From Streptomyces sp. M41(2017) (GTDB lineage: Bacteria > Actinomycetota > Actinomycetes > Streptomycetales > Streptomycetaceae), in the NCBI RefSeq assembly GCF_002078175.1, contig NZ_MWFK01000002.1, forward strand, positions 2,294,001 through 2,358,000: 64,000 nt of DNA, read 5' to 3'. Position 1 is the stretch's first letter. Each line of letters opens with the position of its first letter. This document shows, piece after piece, positions 19,159 to 28,150 of the stretch. The translations under genes and the position numbers were made by a program. Below the pieces are notes generated by a model. The model saw only the letters and a program-made list of their open reading frames with translations. It ran no database searches and was not told the origin of the DNA.

Positions 19159-20066
19159 TCGTCGTCGCCGGTGAGGCCCTGATCGATCTGGTGCCGCAGG
19201 GCGCGGGTGCCCTGGCGGGCCTGCTGCCGCGTCTCGGCGGCGGCCCCTACAACACGGCCGTGGCGCTGGGCCGCCTCGGCTCTCCCACCGCCTTCTGTTC
19301 CCGCGTCTCGCGGGACGCGTTCGGCGAGGCTCTCCTGGCAGGGCTGACCGGAGCGGGCGTCGACGTGTCGTCCGTGCAGCGCGGCGACGAGCCGACGACA
19401 CTGGCCGCCGCCACGATCGGACCGGACGGCTCGGCCGCCTACTCCTTCTACGTCGAGGGCACGGCGGACCGCCTCTTCTCGACTCCCGCCGCTCTCCCGG
19501 ACGCCGCTCGGGCCGTGTCCTTCGGCACCTGCTCCCTCGTGCTGGAACCGGGCGCGAGCGCGTACGAGGAGCTGATGCGCAAGTCCGCCGCACAGGGGGT
19601 GTTCACCGCGCTCGACCCGAACGTCCGCGCCGGCCTGATCCCGGATCCCGACACCTACCGCGCCCGGTTCCTGAGCTGGCTCCCCTCGGTGTCCCTGCTG
19701 AAGCTGTCCGAGGAGGACGCCGCGTGGCTCGGCGGCACACCGCGGGAATGGCTGGCCGCGGGACCGGCGGCCGTGGTGGTCACCCGGGGCGGCGACGGGC
19801 TCACGGCCTTCACCCGGGACGGCTCGGTGCACTCCGTTCCGGGCGAGGCCGTGGAGGTCGTGGACACCATCGGCGCGGGTGACACCGTGAACGCGGCGCT
19901 GCTGCACGGCCTGGCCGCCCGGGACGCCCTGTCCTCCGCGGCGACGGCCGAGCTGGGCCCCGAGGGCTGGACCGACCTCCTGCGCTTCGCCGCCCGTGCC
20001 GCGGCGATCACCTGCTCACGGGCGGGTGCGGAACCGCCGTACGCCTCGGAAATCGGCGCTGTCTGA
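19155..20066 (+). CDS. PfkB-family sugar kinase, fructokinase-like
   Basis: A 303-residue ribokinase-fold kinase. The first strand is IVVAGEALIDLVPQ, the sugar-binding GG dyad is LGGGPYNTAVALGRLG, and the catalytic signature 2 is DTIGAGDTVNAALLHGL with the base Asp. LDPNVRAGL matches the fructokinase/2-keto-3-deoxygluconate kinase subgroup. It likely phosphorylates a ketose or related sugar in the cytoplasm. Translationally coupled to the LacI regulator before it. Confidence 0.9.
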   Translation: MIVVAGEALIDLVPQGAGALAGLLPRLGGGPYNTAVALGRLGSPTAFCSRVSRDAFGEALLAGLTGAGVDVSSVQRGDEPTTLAAATIGPDGSAAYSFYVEGTADRLFSTPAALPDAARAVSFGTCSLVLEPGASAYEELMRKSAAQGVFTALDPNVRAGLIPDPDTYRARFLSWLPSVSLLKLSEEDAAWLGGTPREWLAAGPAAVVVTRGGDGLTAFTRDGSVHSVPGEAVEVVDTIGAGDTVNAALLHGLAARDALSSAATAELGPEGWTDLLRFAARAAAITCSRAGAEPPYASEIGAV

Positions 20067-20149
20067 CACCGGGCGGCAGCAGCCGTGCGGCTTCCGCGCG
20101 TGGGGCGGACCGCGGCCACAACGGCGCCGAGACCGGGGCCCGGCGTGAC

Positions 20150-20189
20150 ACGGCGGCGCCCCGCGGAGAGATCCGCGGGGCGCCGCCGT
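20150..20189. terminator. Bidirectional terminator between convergent genes
   Basis: An 18-bp perfect stem: 20150-20167 pairs with 20172-20189 around the four-base loop GAGA. It sits 83 bases after the kinase stop and 34 bases after the uvrA stop on the other strand, so it can serve both. Confidence 0.9.
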
Positions 20190-20223
20190 CGGTGAGTCGC
20201 CGTCCGCCCGGCCGGGCGTCCGC

Positions 20224-23200
20224 TCAGGCCTTGCGCGCCCGCGTGGTCTTCTTCGCGGGCGCCGCCTTCTTCGCCGCCGTCGACTGCGCGGCGGTCTTCT
20301 TGGCGGCGGTCTTCTTGGCGGCGGTCTTCTTGGCGGCGGCCTTGGTGGCCGTGCCGGTGACGGTCTTCTTGGCGGGCGCCTTGGCCGCGACCGCCCTCTT
20401 GGCGGCCGCCTTGCGCGGCGCCTTCACCGGCGCGGCGTCGCTGATCCGGTCGGCGCCGAGGACCTCGCGCAGGAACTTGCCGGTGTGGCTGGCCGGAACG
20501 CCGGCGACCTCCTCGGGAGTGCCCTCGGCGACCACCAGTCCACCGCCGTTGCCACCCTCGGGGCCCATGTCGACGACCCAGTCCGCCGTCTTGATGACGT
20601 CCAGGTTGTGCTCGATCACGATGACCGTGTTGCCCTTGTCGACCAGGCCGGACAGCACCGTGATGAGCTTGCTGATGTCCTCGAAGTGCAGACCGGTGGT
20701 CGGCTCGTCGAGCACGTACACGGTGCGGCCGGTGGAACGCTTCTGGAGCTCGCTGGCGAGCTTGACGCGCTGGGCCTCACCGCCCGACAGGGTCGGCGCG
20801 GACTGACCGAGCCGGACGTACCCGAGGCCGACGTCGTTCAGCGTCCTCAGGTGGCGGGCGATCGCCGGGACCGCCTCGAAGAAGGCGAGCCCCTCCTCGA
20901 TCGGCATGTCGAGGACCTCGGAGATGGACTTGCCCTTGTAGTGGACCTCCAGGGTCTCCCGGTTGTAGCGCGCCCCGTGGCAGACCTCGCAGGGGACGTA
21001 CACGTCCGGCAGGAAGTTCATCTCGATCTTGATGGTGCCGTCGCCCGAGCAGTTCTCGCAGCGGCCGCCCTTGACGTTGAAGGAGAAGCGGCCGGGCAGA
21101 TAGCCCCGTACCTTCGCCTCGGTGGTCTCGGCGAACAGCCTGCGGACGTGGTCGAAGACTCCGGTGTACGTCGCCGGGTTCGAGCGCGGGGTGCGGCCGA
21201 TCGGCGACTGGTCGACATGCACGACCTTGTCGACGAGGTCGTCGCCCGCCACGCGCGTGTGGCGGCCCGGCACGTTCCTCGCACCGTTCAGCTCGCGGGC
21301 CAGGTGCGTGTACAGGATGTCGTTGACCAGGGTCGACTTGCCGGAGCCGGACACGCCGGTGACGGCCGTGAGGACGCCCAGCGGGACCGACACGTCGATG
21401 TCCCGGAGGTTGTTCTCCCGGGCGCCGTGCACCGTGAGCCTGCGGCTCGGGTCGGTGGGGCGGCGCACGTCCGGGGTGGGGATCTCCCGCTTCCGCGACA
21501 GGTACTGCCCGGTGATCGACTCGGAGTTGGCGAGCAGTTCCTTCAAGGGACCGCTGTGGACGACCTTGCCGCCGTGCTCACCGGCGCCGGGGCCGATGTC
21601 GACGACCCAGTCGGCGACCTTGATGGTGTCCTCGTCGTGCTCGACGACGATGAGCGTGTTGCCCATGTCCCGGAGGCGGACGAGGGTCTCGATCAGCCGG
21701 TGGTTGTCGCGCTGGTGCAGGCCGATGGACGGCTCGTCGAGGACGTAGAGCACGCCGACGAGTCCGGAGCCGATCTGGGTGGCCAGCCGGATGCGCTGGG
21801 CCTCGCCGCCGGACAGGGTGCCGGCCGCGCGGTTCAGCGACAGGTAGTCGAGGCCGACGTCGACCAGGAAGCGCAGCCGTTCGTTGACCTCCTTCAGGAC
21901 GCGCTCGGCGATCTTCTTGTCACGGGCGTTGAGCTTCATCCGGCCCAGGAAGTCCGCGCAGTCGCTGATCGACATGGCGGAGACCTCGGCGATGGACTTC
22001 TCCATGACCGTCACCGCGAGGACGAGCGGCTTCAGGCGCGTGCCGTGACAGGTGGGGCAGGGCACCTCGCGCATGTAGCCCTCGAAGCGCTCGCGGCTGG
22101 CGTCGCTCTCGGACTCGCTGTGGCGCCGCTTGACGAAGGGGACGGCCCCTTCGAAGGGCGTGGTGTAGACCCGCTCGCGGCCGTACCGGTTGCGGTAGCG
22201 GACCTCGATCTGCGTCTTGTGGCCGTAGAGCAGGGCCTTCTTGGCGCGCTGCGGCAGGCCGGCGAAGGGGATGTCGGTGCGGAATCCCAGCGCGTCGGCG
22301 AGGGCGCCGATCAGCCGGCCGAAGTAGTCCTTGGTGTGCCCGTGCGACCAGGCGTGGATGGCGCCCTCGTCGAGGGACTTCTCCTCGTCCGGGACGATCA
22401 GCTCGGGGTCGACCTCCATGCGCGTGCCGATGCCGCTGCAGTCCGGGCACGCGCCGAAGGGCGAGTTGAAGGAGAAGGAGCGGGGCTCCAGCTCCTCGAA
22501 GGACAGGTCGTCGTACGGGCAGTACAGGTGCTCCGAGTACATGCGCTCGCGCTCGGGGTCGTCCTCGGGGAGGTCGACGAAGTCGAGCACGACCATGCCG
22601 CCGGCCAGGCCGAGCGCGGTCTCCACGGAGTCGGTGAGCCGGCGCTTTGCGGAGTCCTTCACCGTGAGGCGGTCGATGACCACCTCGATGGTGTGCTTCT
22701 CCTGCTTCTTCAGCGTGGGCGGCTCGGTCAGCTGGATGGTCTCGCCGTCGACCCGGGCACGGCTGTATCCCTTGGTCTGGAGATCGGCGAAGAGGTCGAC
22801 GAACTCGCCCTTGCGCTCGCGGACCAGCGGCGACAGCACCTGGAAGCGGCTGCCCTCGGGCAGCTCCAGCACCTTGTCGACGATGGCCTGCGGGGACTGC
22901 CGGGAGATGGGGCGGCCGCACTCGGGACAGTGCGGCTTCCCGATGCGGGCGAAGAGAAGCCGCAGGTAGTCGTAGACCTCGGTGATGGTGCCGACCGTCG
23001 AGCGCGGGTTGCGCGAGGTCGACTTCTGGTCGATGGAGACCGCCGGGGAGAGGCCTTCGATGAAGTCCACATCCGGCTTGTCCATCTGGCCGAGGAACTG
23101 CCGTGCGTACGAGGAGAGGGACTCCACGTAGCGCCGCTGGCCCTCGGCGAAGATCGTGTCGAAGGCGAGGGAGGACTTGCCCGACCCCGACAGGCCCGTG

Positions 23201-23289
23201 AAGACGATGAGCGAGTCGCGCGGGAGGTCGAGCGAGACATTCTTCAGGTTGTGCTCGCGCGCTCCACGGACGATGAGACGGTCGGCCAC
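20224..23289 (-). CDS. uvrA: Excinuclease ABC subunit A
   Basis: A 1021-residue damage-recognition ATPase of nucleotide excision repair. Two ABC modules are present: Walker A GLSGSGKSSLAFD near residue 31 and GVSGSGKSTLVND in the second half; signatures LSGGEAQRIRL and LSGGEAQRVKL; zinc fingers with CPDCSG and CENCSG...CEVCHG. From about residue 965 it ends in a Lys/Ala/Thr tail (AAKKTAAKKT repeats) of histone-H1-like composition, absent from E. coli UvrA. Start GTG 23289 gives the normal MADRLIVRGAREHN; a GTG four codons earlier is too close to its purines. Confidence 0.97.
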   Translation of the reverse strand: MADRLIVRGAREHNLKNVSLDLPRDSLIVFTGLSGSGKSSLAFDTIFAEGQRRYVESLSSYARQFLGQMDKPDVDFIEGLSPAVSIDQKSTSRNPRSTVGTITEVYDYLRLLFARIGKPHCPECGRPISRQSPQAIVDKVLELPEGSRFQVLSPLVRERKGEFVDLFADLQTKGYSRARVDGETIQLTEPPTLKKQEKHTIEVVIDRLTVKDSAKRRLTDSVETALGLAGGMVVLDFVDLPEDDPERERMYSEHLYCPYDDLSFEELEPRSFSFNSPFGACPDCSGIGTRMEVDPELIVPDEEKSLDEGAIHAWSHGHTKDYFGRLIGALADALGFRTDIPFAGLPQRAKKALLYGHKTQIEVRYRNRYGRERVYTTPFEGAVPFVKRRHSESESDASRERFEGYMREVPCPTCHGTRLKPLVLAVTVMEKSIAEVSAMSISDCADFLGRMKLNARDKKIAERVLKEVNERLRFLVDVGLDYLSLNRAAGTLSGGEAQRIRLATQIGSGLVGVLYVLDEPSIGLHQRDNHRLIETLVRLRDMGNTLIVVEHDEDTIKVADWVVDIGPGAGEHGGKVVHSGPLKELLANSESITGQYLSRKREIPTPDVRRPTDPSRRLTVHGARENNLRDIDVSVPLGVLTAVTGVSGSGKSTLVNDILYTHLARELNGARNVPGRHTRVAGDDLVDKVVHVDQSPIGRTPRSNPATYTGVFDHVRRLFAETTEAKVRGYLPGRFSFNVKGGRCENCSGDGTIKIEMNFLPDVYVPCEVCHGARYNRETLEVHYKGKSISEVLDMPIEEGLAFFEAVPAIARHLRTLNDVGLGYVRLGQSAPTLSGGEAQRVKLASELQKRSTGRTVYVLDEPTTGLHFEDISKLITVLSGLVDKGNTVIVIEHNLDVIKTADWVVDMGPEGGNGGGLVVAEGTPEEVAGVPASHTGKFLREVLGADRISDAAPVKAPRKAAAKRAVAAKAPAKKTVTGTATKAAAKKTAAKKTAAKKTAAQSTAAKKAAPAKKTTRARKA
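20286..20346 (-). repeat. 15-bp tandem repeat in the uvrA 3' end
   Basis: Three to four near-identical 15-base units encode AAKKT pentapeptides in the UvrA tail. The unit length keeps the frame, so copy number can vary without breaking the gene. Confidence 0.7.
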
Positions 23290-23513
23290 GCCGGTCCGCA
23301 CCTTTCTTGAGAGTGGTGACAGGGGCCGCGGGCCCCCGTCTTTCCCAGACTAGGGCGAGCCACTGACAGCGCCGGTTGCTTTCGTTGGTTCACAACAATC
23401 CCGGACCGTCCAGCATGCCCGACGCCGTTCACGAGCGTATAGCACGTGCATTCGATTTATGGGGGCGGCCGACCACCTTCACCCGAACGTGTGCCGCGGC
23501 TAGGGTCGGCCCC

Positions 23514-24203
23514 ATGATGGATCATGTGCGCGACCTGGCATCTGTACGTGCCGCGACGGATCGGCTGCTCACCGCAGCCGCCGGACTGGACAACGCCTCT
23601 GTGACGGAACCGTCACGGCTTCCCGGCTGGAGCCGTGGGCACGTGCTCGCCCACGTCGCCCGCAACGCCGACGCCCTCGTGAACGTCCTGGAGGGCCGGC
23701 CCATGTACGCCTCCGCGACCGCCCGCGACGCCGACATCGAGCGGGACGCCCCGCGGCCCCTCGACGCACAGCTCGCCGACGTCCGCGAGAGCGCGGCCCG
23801 CTTCCAGGACGTGGGGGCCACGCCGGCCGACTGGTCGCGCACGGTGGAACTGCGCAACGGCGTCACCGACACCGCGGCCCGGGTGCCGTTCCGGCGGTGG
23901 GTCGAGGCCGAGCTGCACCACGTGGACCTCGGGACCGGGTACGAGCTGGAGGACCTGCCGGAGGAGTTCACGGACCGCGAGATCGACTTCCTCGTGGAGC
24001 GGTTCGCCGACCACCCGGACGTGCCCTCGACGGATCTGGCCTCCGACACCGGCCGCACATGGACCACCGGCGGAGGCGCCACGGGCGGCCCCGTCGAGGT
24101 CCGGGGCACGGCGGCCGACCTGCTCGGCTGGCTCTGCGGGCGCCGCGACGGCTCGGCCCTGACCGTCGACGGCGGGCCGCTGCCGGCCCTGCCCCCGCTA
24201 TAG
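23514..24203 (+). CDS. Mycothiol-dependent maleylpyruvate isomerase family enzyme (DinB fold)
   Basis: A 229-residue protein of the actinobacterial MDMPI group. The DinB four-helix bundle starts with LTAAAGLDNASVTEPSRLPGWSRGHVLAHVARNADAL, with metal ligand His, and continues to RWVEAELHHVDLGTGY with two further His. The C-terminal SCP2-like part ends VRGTAADLLGWLCGR. Such enzymes use mycothiol to isomerise or detoxify small substrates; the actual substrate is unknown. Two adjacent ATGs (23514, 23517) are possible. The MBL gene starts ten bases after its stop. Confidence 0.88.
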   Translation: MMDHVRDLASVRAATDRLLTAAAGLDNASVTEPSRLPGWSRGHVLAHVARNADALVNVLEGRPMYASATARDADIERDAPRPLDAQLADVRESAARFQDVGATPADWSRTVELRNGVTDTAARVPFRRWVEAELHHVDLGTGYELEDLPEEFTDREIDFLVERFADHPDVPSTDLASDTGRTWTTGGGATGGPVEVRGTAADLLGWLCGRRDGSALTVDGGPLPALPPL

Positions 24204-24213
24204 GCTGGCCGCC

Positions 24214-24870
24214 ATGACGTACAGCGGAGCGGTGAAGGTCGGCGGCCCTGCCGACGTGCACGAGCTGCAGAACCTGATGATCTCCAAGGTCGCGGTCGGC
24301 CCGATGAACAACAACGCCTATCTGCTGCGCTGCCGGGCCACCGACGAACAGCTCCTGATCGACGCGGCGAGCGACGCCCCGACCCTGCTCACCCTGATCG
24401 GCGACGACGGCATCGCCTCGGTCGTGACCACCCATCAGCACGGCGACCACTGGCAGGCGCTCGCGGACGTCGTGGCCGCCACGCGCGCGCGGACGTACGC
24501 GGGCCGTGAGGACGCCGACGGCATCCCCGTCCCGACCGACGTCCTCCTGGAGGACGGCGACACCGTCCGCCTGGGGAACGTGCGCCTCACCGCGCGCCAC
24601 TTGGTGGGCCACACGCCGGGCTCGGTCGCCCTCGTCTACGACGACCCGCACGGTCACCCCCATGTCTTCACGGGCGACTGCCTCTTCCCCGGCGGGGTGG
24701 GCAACACCCACAAGGACCCGAAGGCGTTCGCGAGTCTCCTGCACGACGTCGAGACGAGGATCTTCGACGTGCTGCCGGACGAGACCTGGGTCTACCCGGG
24801 ACACGGCAACGACACCACGCTGGGCGCCGAGCGCCCCCACCTGCCGGAGTGGCGCGCGCGGGGCTGGTGA
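24214..24870 (+). CDS. Metallo-beta-lactamase-fold hydrolase
   Basis: A 218-residue protein of the glyoxalase II-like group. The metal site THQHGDHWQ lies near residue 73 (HxHxDH), followed by VGHTPGSVAL, the bridging Asp in FTGDCLFPGGVGNT, and the last His in VYPGHGND. It probably hydrolyses thioesters or related substrates. The ten-base gap to the mycothiol-type enzyme suggests the two act together in thiol-dependent detoxification, which is inference. Confidence 0.92.
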   Translation: MTYSGAVKVGGPADVHELQNLMISKVAVGPMNNNAYLLRCRATDEQLLIDAASDAPTLLTLIGDDGIASVVTTHQHGDHWQALADVVAATRARTYAGREDADGIPVPTDVLLEDGDTVRLGNVRLTARHLVGHTPGSVALVYDDPHGHPHVFTGDCLFPGGVGNTHKDPKAFASLLHDVETRIFDVLPDETWVYPGHGNDTTLGAERPHLPEWRARGW

Positions 24871-25015
24871 ACCCGGGCACGTTCCCCGCCCCCGCCCGCG
24901 TTGCGGGGGCGGCCACGCCCGACGTGTTCACGGGATTGCAACACCCGTTCCCACCATGCGGACATTTACCGCCGTGACCTCGACAGACGGCACGGTTCGC
25001 TGTCACTCTCCCGCC

Positions 25016-25900
25016 ATGCATCTCGCTCAACGCGCCCTGGCCCGCGCCGCGTCCGCCGGCACCGTCGTCCTGCTCGCCCTCGCCGTGGGCTGCGCCCCGC
25101 AGCCTGAGGAGAAGGCGTCCGGCAAGGCTTCCGGAAGCGGTGCCGAGGCCTGCGCCAAGGGCTCGTCGGGCACGCGGACCGCCGGCAAGCTCACCGTCGC
25201 GACCGACGAACCCGCGTACGAACCGTGGTTCACGGACGACAAGCCCGCGAACGGCAAGGGCTTCGAGTCCGCGGTGGCGTACGCCGTGGCGAAGCAGCTC
25301 GGTTACGCGCGCGGTGACGTCGTCTGGCAGAGCGTGCCCTTCAACAAGGCGTTCGCGCCCGGCCGCAAGACCTTCGACTTCGACATCAACCAGGTGTCCA
25401 TCAGCGACGAGCGCAAGAAGGCCGTGGACTTCTCGTCCGGTTACTACGACGTGCGCCAGGCCGTCATCGCGCTGAAGGGCTCCAAGGCCGCGAAGGCGAC
25501 AGGGCTCGCCGGCCTCAAGGGCCTCAAGCTCGGCGCGCAGGTCGGCACCACGAGCCTGGACTACATCGACGACGTGGTGAAGCCCACCCGGTCTCCCGCG
25601 GCGTACGCGAAGAACGACCAGGCCAAGTCCGCGTTGAAGAACGGCCAGGTAGACGCCATCGTCACCGACCTGCCGACCGCCTTCTACATCACCGCCGCCG
25701 AGGTGACGGACGCGAAGATCGTCGGGCAGTTCGAGAACCAGGGCGGGACGCCCGAGCAGTTCGGGCTCGTCCTCGACAAGGGCAGCGCGCTGACCTCGTG
25801 CGTGACGAAGGCCGTGGACGCCCTTCGTGAGGACGGCACGCTCGCGAGCATCGAGAAGCAGTGGCTGTCCGAGGCCGTCGACGCCCCGGTGCTCAAGTGA
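25016..25900 (+). CDS. ABC transporter substrate-binding lipoprotein, amino-acid type
   Basis: A 294-residue extracytoplasmic binding protein of family 3. The signal MHLAQRALARAASAGTVVLL ends in lipobox LAVGC. The binding-fold begins GKLTVATDEPAYEPWF and contains FDFDINQVSISDERKKAVDFS, typical of polar amino-acid receptors. No clear ribosome site precedes ATG 25016; an in-frame ATG at 24956 would place 20 residues before the signal peptide. Its stop overlaps the permease start (GTGA). Confidence 0.92.
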   Translation: MHLAQRALARAASAGTVVLLALAVGCAPQPEEKASGKASGSGAEACAKGSSGTRTAGKLTVATDEPAYEPWFTDDKPANGKGFESAVAYAVAKQLGYARGDVVWQSVPFNKAFAPGRKTFDFDINQVSISDERKKAVDFSSGYYDVRQAVIALKGSKAAKATGLAGLKGLKLGAQVGTTSLDYIDDVVKPTRSPAAYAKNDQAKSALKNGQVDAIVTDLPTAFYITAAEVTDAKIVGQFENQGGTPEQFGLVLDKGSALTSCVTKAVDALREDGTLASIEKQWLSEAVDAPVLK

Positions 25901-26808
25901 CGGCAGTGAAGGAGGAGTCGGGAGGGGATGCCGCCGAGGGCGACATGACCGGCGGCGCCGACCCGTACGTTCCCTCGCCGCGGCGCATCGAGCGTGAGCG
26001 GCACCGGCGCGCCCGGGCCCGCCGTTCGACCGCCGTCGCCGCGCTGTCCACGCTGGTCGTCGCCGTGGTGCTGTACGTCGTCGTCGTCGGCGCGCCGGGC
26101 TGGCCGCGCACCAAGGAGACGTTCTTCGACGCGTCCTTCGCGCGGGAGGCCTTCCCGAAGGTCCTGGAAGGCCTGTGGCTGAACCTCCGGCTGTTCGCGG
26201 TGTGCGGCGCGCTCGTGCTGGTGCTGGGCACCCTCATAGCCGTGGCACGCACCCTGCGAGGCCCGATGTACTGGCCGGTGCGCGCCCTCGCCACGGCCTA
26301 CACCGACTTCTTCCGCGGCCTGCCGCTGATCATCTGCCTGTCGATCGTCGTGTTCGGCGTCCCCGCCCTGCAGTTGCAGGGGGTCACCGACGACCCGGTC
26401 CTGCTCGGGGGCGCGGGCCTGGTGCTGACATACGCCGCGTACGTCGCCGAGGTCGTCCGCGCCGGCATCGAGTCCGTGCACCCCTCACAACGGGCCGCCG
26501 CACGCTCGCTGGGCCTGACGAACCGGCAGACCCTGCGCCATGTGGTGCTGCCGCAGGCCGTACGCCGCCAGGTCCCGCCGCTCCTCAACGACATGGTGTC
26601 CCTGCAGAAGGACACCAGCCTCGTCTCCATCGGCGGCGCGGTCGAGGCGATGCGCTCGGCCGACATCATCGTGGGCCGGAGCCTCAACTACACGGCGTAC
26701 ATCGTCGCCGCGCTGCTCTTCGTGGCCCTGACCATCCCCATGACGCGCTTCACCGACTGGGTCACCGCGCGCATGGACCGGCGCCGCGGCCAGGGAGGCA
26801 TCGTATGA
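25897..26808 (+). CDS. ABC transporter permease, amino-acid type
   Basis: A 303-residue inner-membrane permease of the HisM/GlnP group. The first helix is STLVVAVVLYVVVVGAP, the conserved EAA loop is AARSLGLTNRQTLRHVVLPQA near residue 210. The long polar N-terminal tail is unusual: GTG 25897 is coupled to the upstream stop, but ATG 25945 (MTGGADPYV) has GAGGG four bases before it and may be the true start. Works with the proteins either side. Confidence 0.92.
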   Translation: MTAVKEESGGDAAEGDMTGGADPYVPSPRRIERERHRRARARRSTAVAALSTLVVAVVLYVVVVGAPGWPRTKETFFDASFAREAFPKVLEGLWLNLRLFAVCGALVLVLGTLIAVARTLRGPMYWPVRALATAYTDFFRGLPLIICLSIVVFGVPALQLQGVTDDPVLLGGAGLVLTYAAYVAEVVRAGIESVHPSQRAAARSLGLTNRQTLRHVVLPQAVRRQVPPLLNDMVSLQKDTSLVSIGGAVEAMRSADIIVGRSLNYTAYIVAALLFVALTIPMTRFTDWVTARMDRRRGQGGIV

Positions 26809-27572
26809 GCACGGCATCCGCCCCCGGCGGTCCGATGCTGCGCATGGAGTCCGTGCGCAAGACGTTCGGCGGCACGGTCGTCCTGCGGGACGTCGACCTG
26901 GAGGTCGCCCCGCACACCGTGACCACGCTGATCGGCGCCTCCGGGTCCGGCAAGTCCACCCTGCTGCGCTGCGCCAACCTCCTGGAGGAGGTCGACGACG
27001 GGGCGATCTGGCTGGACGGTGAGGAGATCACCGACCCGGGCGCCGACCAGGACGCGGTGCGCCGGCGGATCGGCGTGGTCTTCCAGGCGTACAACCTCTT
27101 TCCGCACATGACCGTCCTGGAGAACGTCACCCTCGCCCCGCGCCGGGTGCACGGCACAGGGCGCGCGGAGGCGGAGGCACACGCGCGTGAGCTGCTCGAA
27201 CGGCTCGGGCTCGGCGCCAAGGCGGGCGAGTACCCGGACCGGCTGAGCGGCGGCCAGCAGCAACGGGCAGCCATCGTCCGCGCGTTGGCGGTACGCCCCA
27301 GGCTGCTGCTCCTCGACGAGATCACCGCCGCCCTCGACCCCGAACTCGTCGGCGAGGTCCTGGGCGTCGTCCGGGACCTCAAGGAGGACGGCATGACCAT
27401 GGTCCTCGCCACGCACGAGATGGGCTTCGCGCGTGAGGTCGCGGACCAGGTGTGCTTCCTGGACGGCGGGGTGATCCTGGAACGCGGCACGCCCGAGGAG
27501 GTCTTCGGCGACCCCCGTGAGGAGCGCACCCGGCGCTTCCTCAAGAGGATCGTGGACGCCGGGCGGCTGTGA
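26805..27572 (+). CDS. ABC transporter ATP-binding protein, amino-acid type
   Basis: A 255-residue ATPase of the GlnQ group. Walker A GASGSGKSTLLR is near residue 40, the Q-loop in VFQAYNLFPHMTVLENV, the signature LSGGQQQRAAI, Walker B LLLLDEITAALDP (Ile in place of the usual Pro, common in this actinobacterial subgroup), and the H-loop ATHEMGF. ATG 26805 overlaps the permease stop as ATGA. Three genes thus make one polar amino-acid importer. Confidence 0.95.
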   Translation: MSTASAPGGPMLRMESVRKTFGGTVVLRDVDLEVAPHTVTTLIGASGSGKSTLLRCANLLEEVDDGAIWLDGEEITDPGADQDAVRRRIGVVFQAYNLFPHMTVLENVTLAPRRVHGTGRAEAEAHARELLERLGLGAKAGEYPDRLSGGQQQRAAIVRALAVRPRLLLLDEITAALDPELVGEVLGVVRDLKEDGMTMVLATHEMGFAREVADQVCFLDGGVILERGTPEEVFGDPREERTRRFLKRIVDAGRL

Positions 27573-27575
27573 GGC

Positions 27576-28049
27576 TCAGGTGGCGGCCAGCCCGGCACCG
27601 GCCAGGGCCGCCACCCGCTCCACGGCGAACGCGTACCCCTGCACGCCACAGCCCGCGATGACCCCGTCGGCCCGCAGCGAGACGTACGAGTGGTGCCGGA
27701 ACTCCTCGCGCTGGTGGATGTTGGAGATGTGGACCTCGACCACGGGCAGCCCGTCGCAGGTGTTGAGCGCGTCCAGGAGGGCGACGGAGGTGTGCGAGTA
27801 GGCGGCCGGGTTGATCACGATCCCCGCGTGGTGCAGACGGGCCTCGTGGATCCAGTCCACCAGCTCGCCCTCGTGGTTGGACTGCCGGAAGTCGACCGTG
27901 CCCCCGTGCGCCGACGCCGCCTTGGCGCACAGCGCCTCCACGTCCGCGAGCGTGTCACGGCCGTAGATCTCCGGCTGACGCTGCCCGAGCAGGTTCAGGT
28001 TGGGCCCGTTGAGGATCATGATCGGGGCGTTGGCGAGGGTGCGGGGCAC
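27576..28049 (-). CDS. aroQ: 3-Dehydroquinate dehydratase, type II
   Basis: A 157-residue enzyme of the shikimate pathway, of normal type II length. LNGPNLNLLGQRQPEIYG at residues 13-30 carries the active-site Asn and Tyr, NPAAYSHTSVAL the substrate loop, and VEVHISNIHQREEFRHHSY the catalytic His region. Its stop codon lies three bases from that of the convergent ABC gene, so their transcripts must overlap or end abruptly. Confidence 0.96.
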   Translation of the reverse strand: MPRTLANAPIMILNGPNLNLLGQRQPEIYGRDTLADVEALCAKAASAHGGTVDFRQSNHEGELVDWIHEARLHHAGIVINPAAYSHTSVALLDALNTCDGLPVVEVHISNIHQREEFRHHSYVSLRADGVIAGCGVQGYAFAVERVAALAGAGLAAT

Positions 28050-28150
28050 GGTTCCTCCGGTCCTTCGGGTCGGCCGGCCCGTCGAGGACCGCTACTCGCA
28101 CCCGGTTTATCACGCTGCACCGGACGGGTGACCGCTCGTATCCTCGCGCC

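Noticed and set aside
20224..23289. UvrA-like antibiotic resistance ATPase instead of repair UvrA
   Set aside because: Both zinc fingers and the full 950-residue repair core are intact, with normal length before the tail.
23290..23513. SOS (LexA) box before uvrA
   Set aside because: No GAAC-N4-GTTC palindrome found; only single half-sites.
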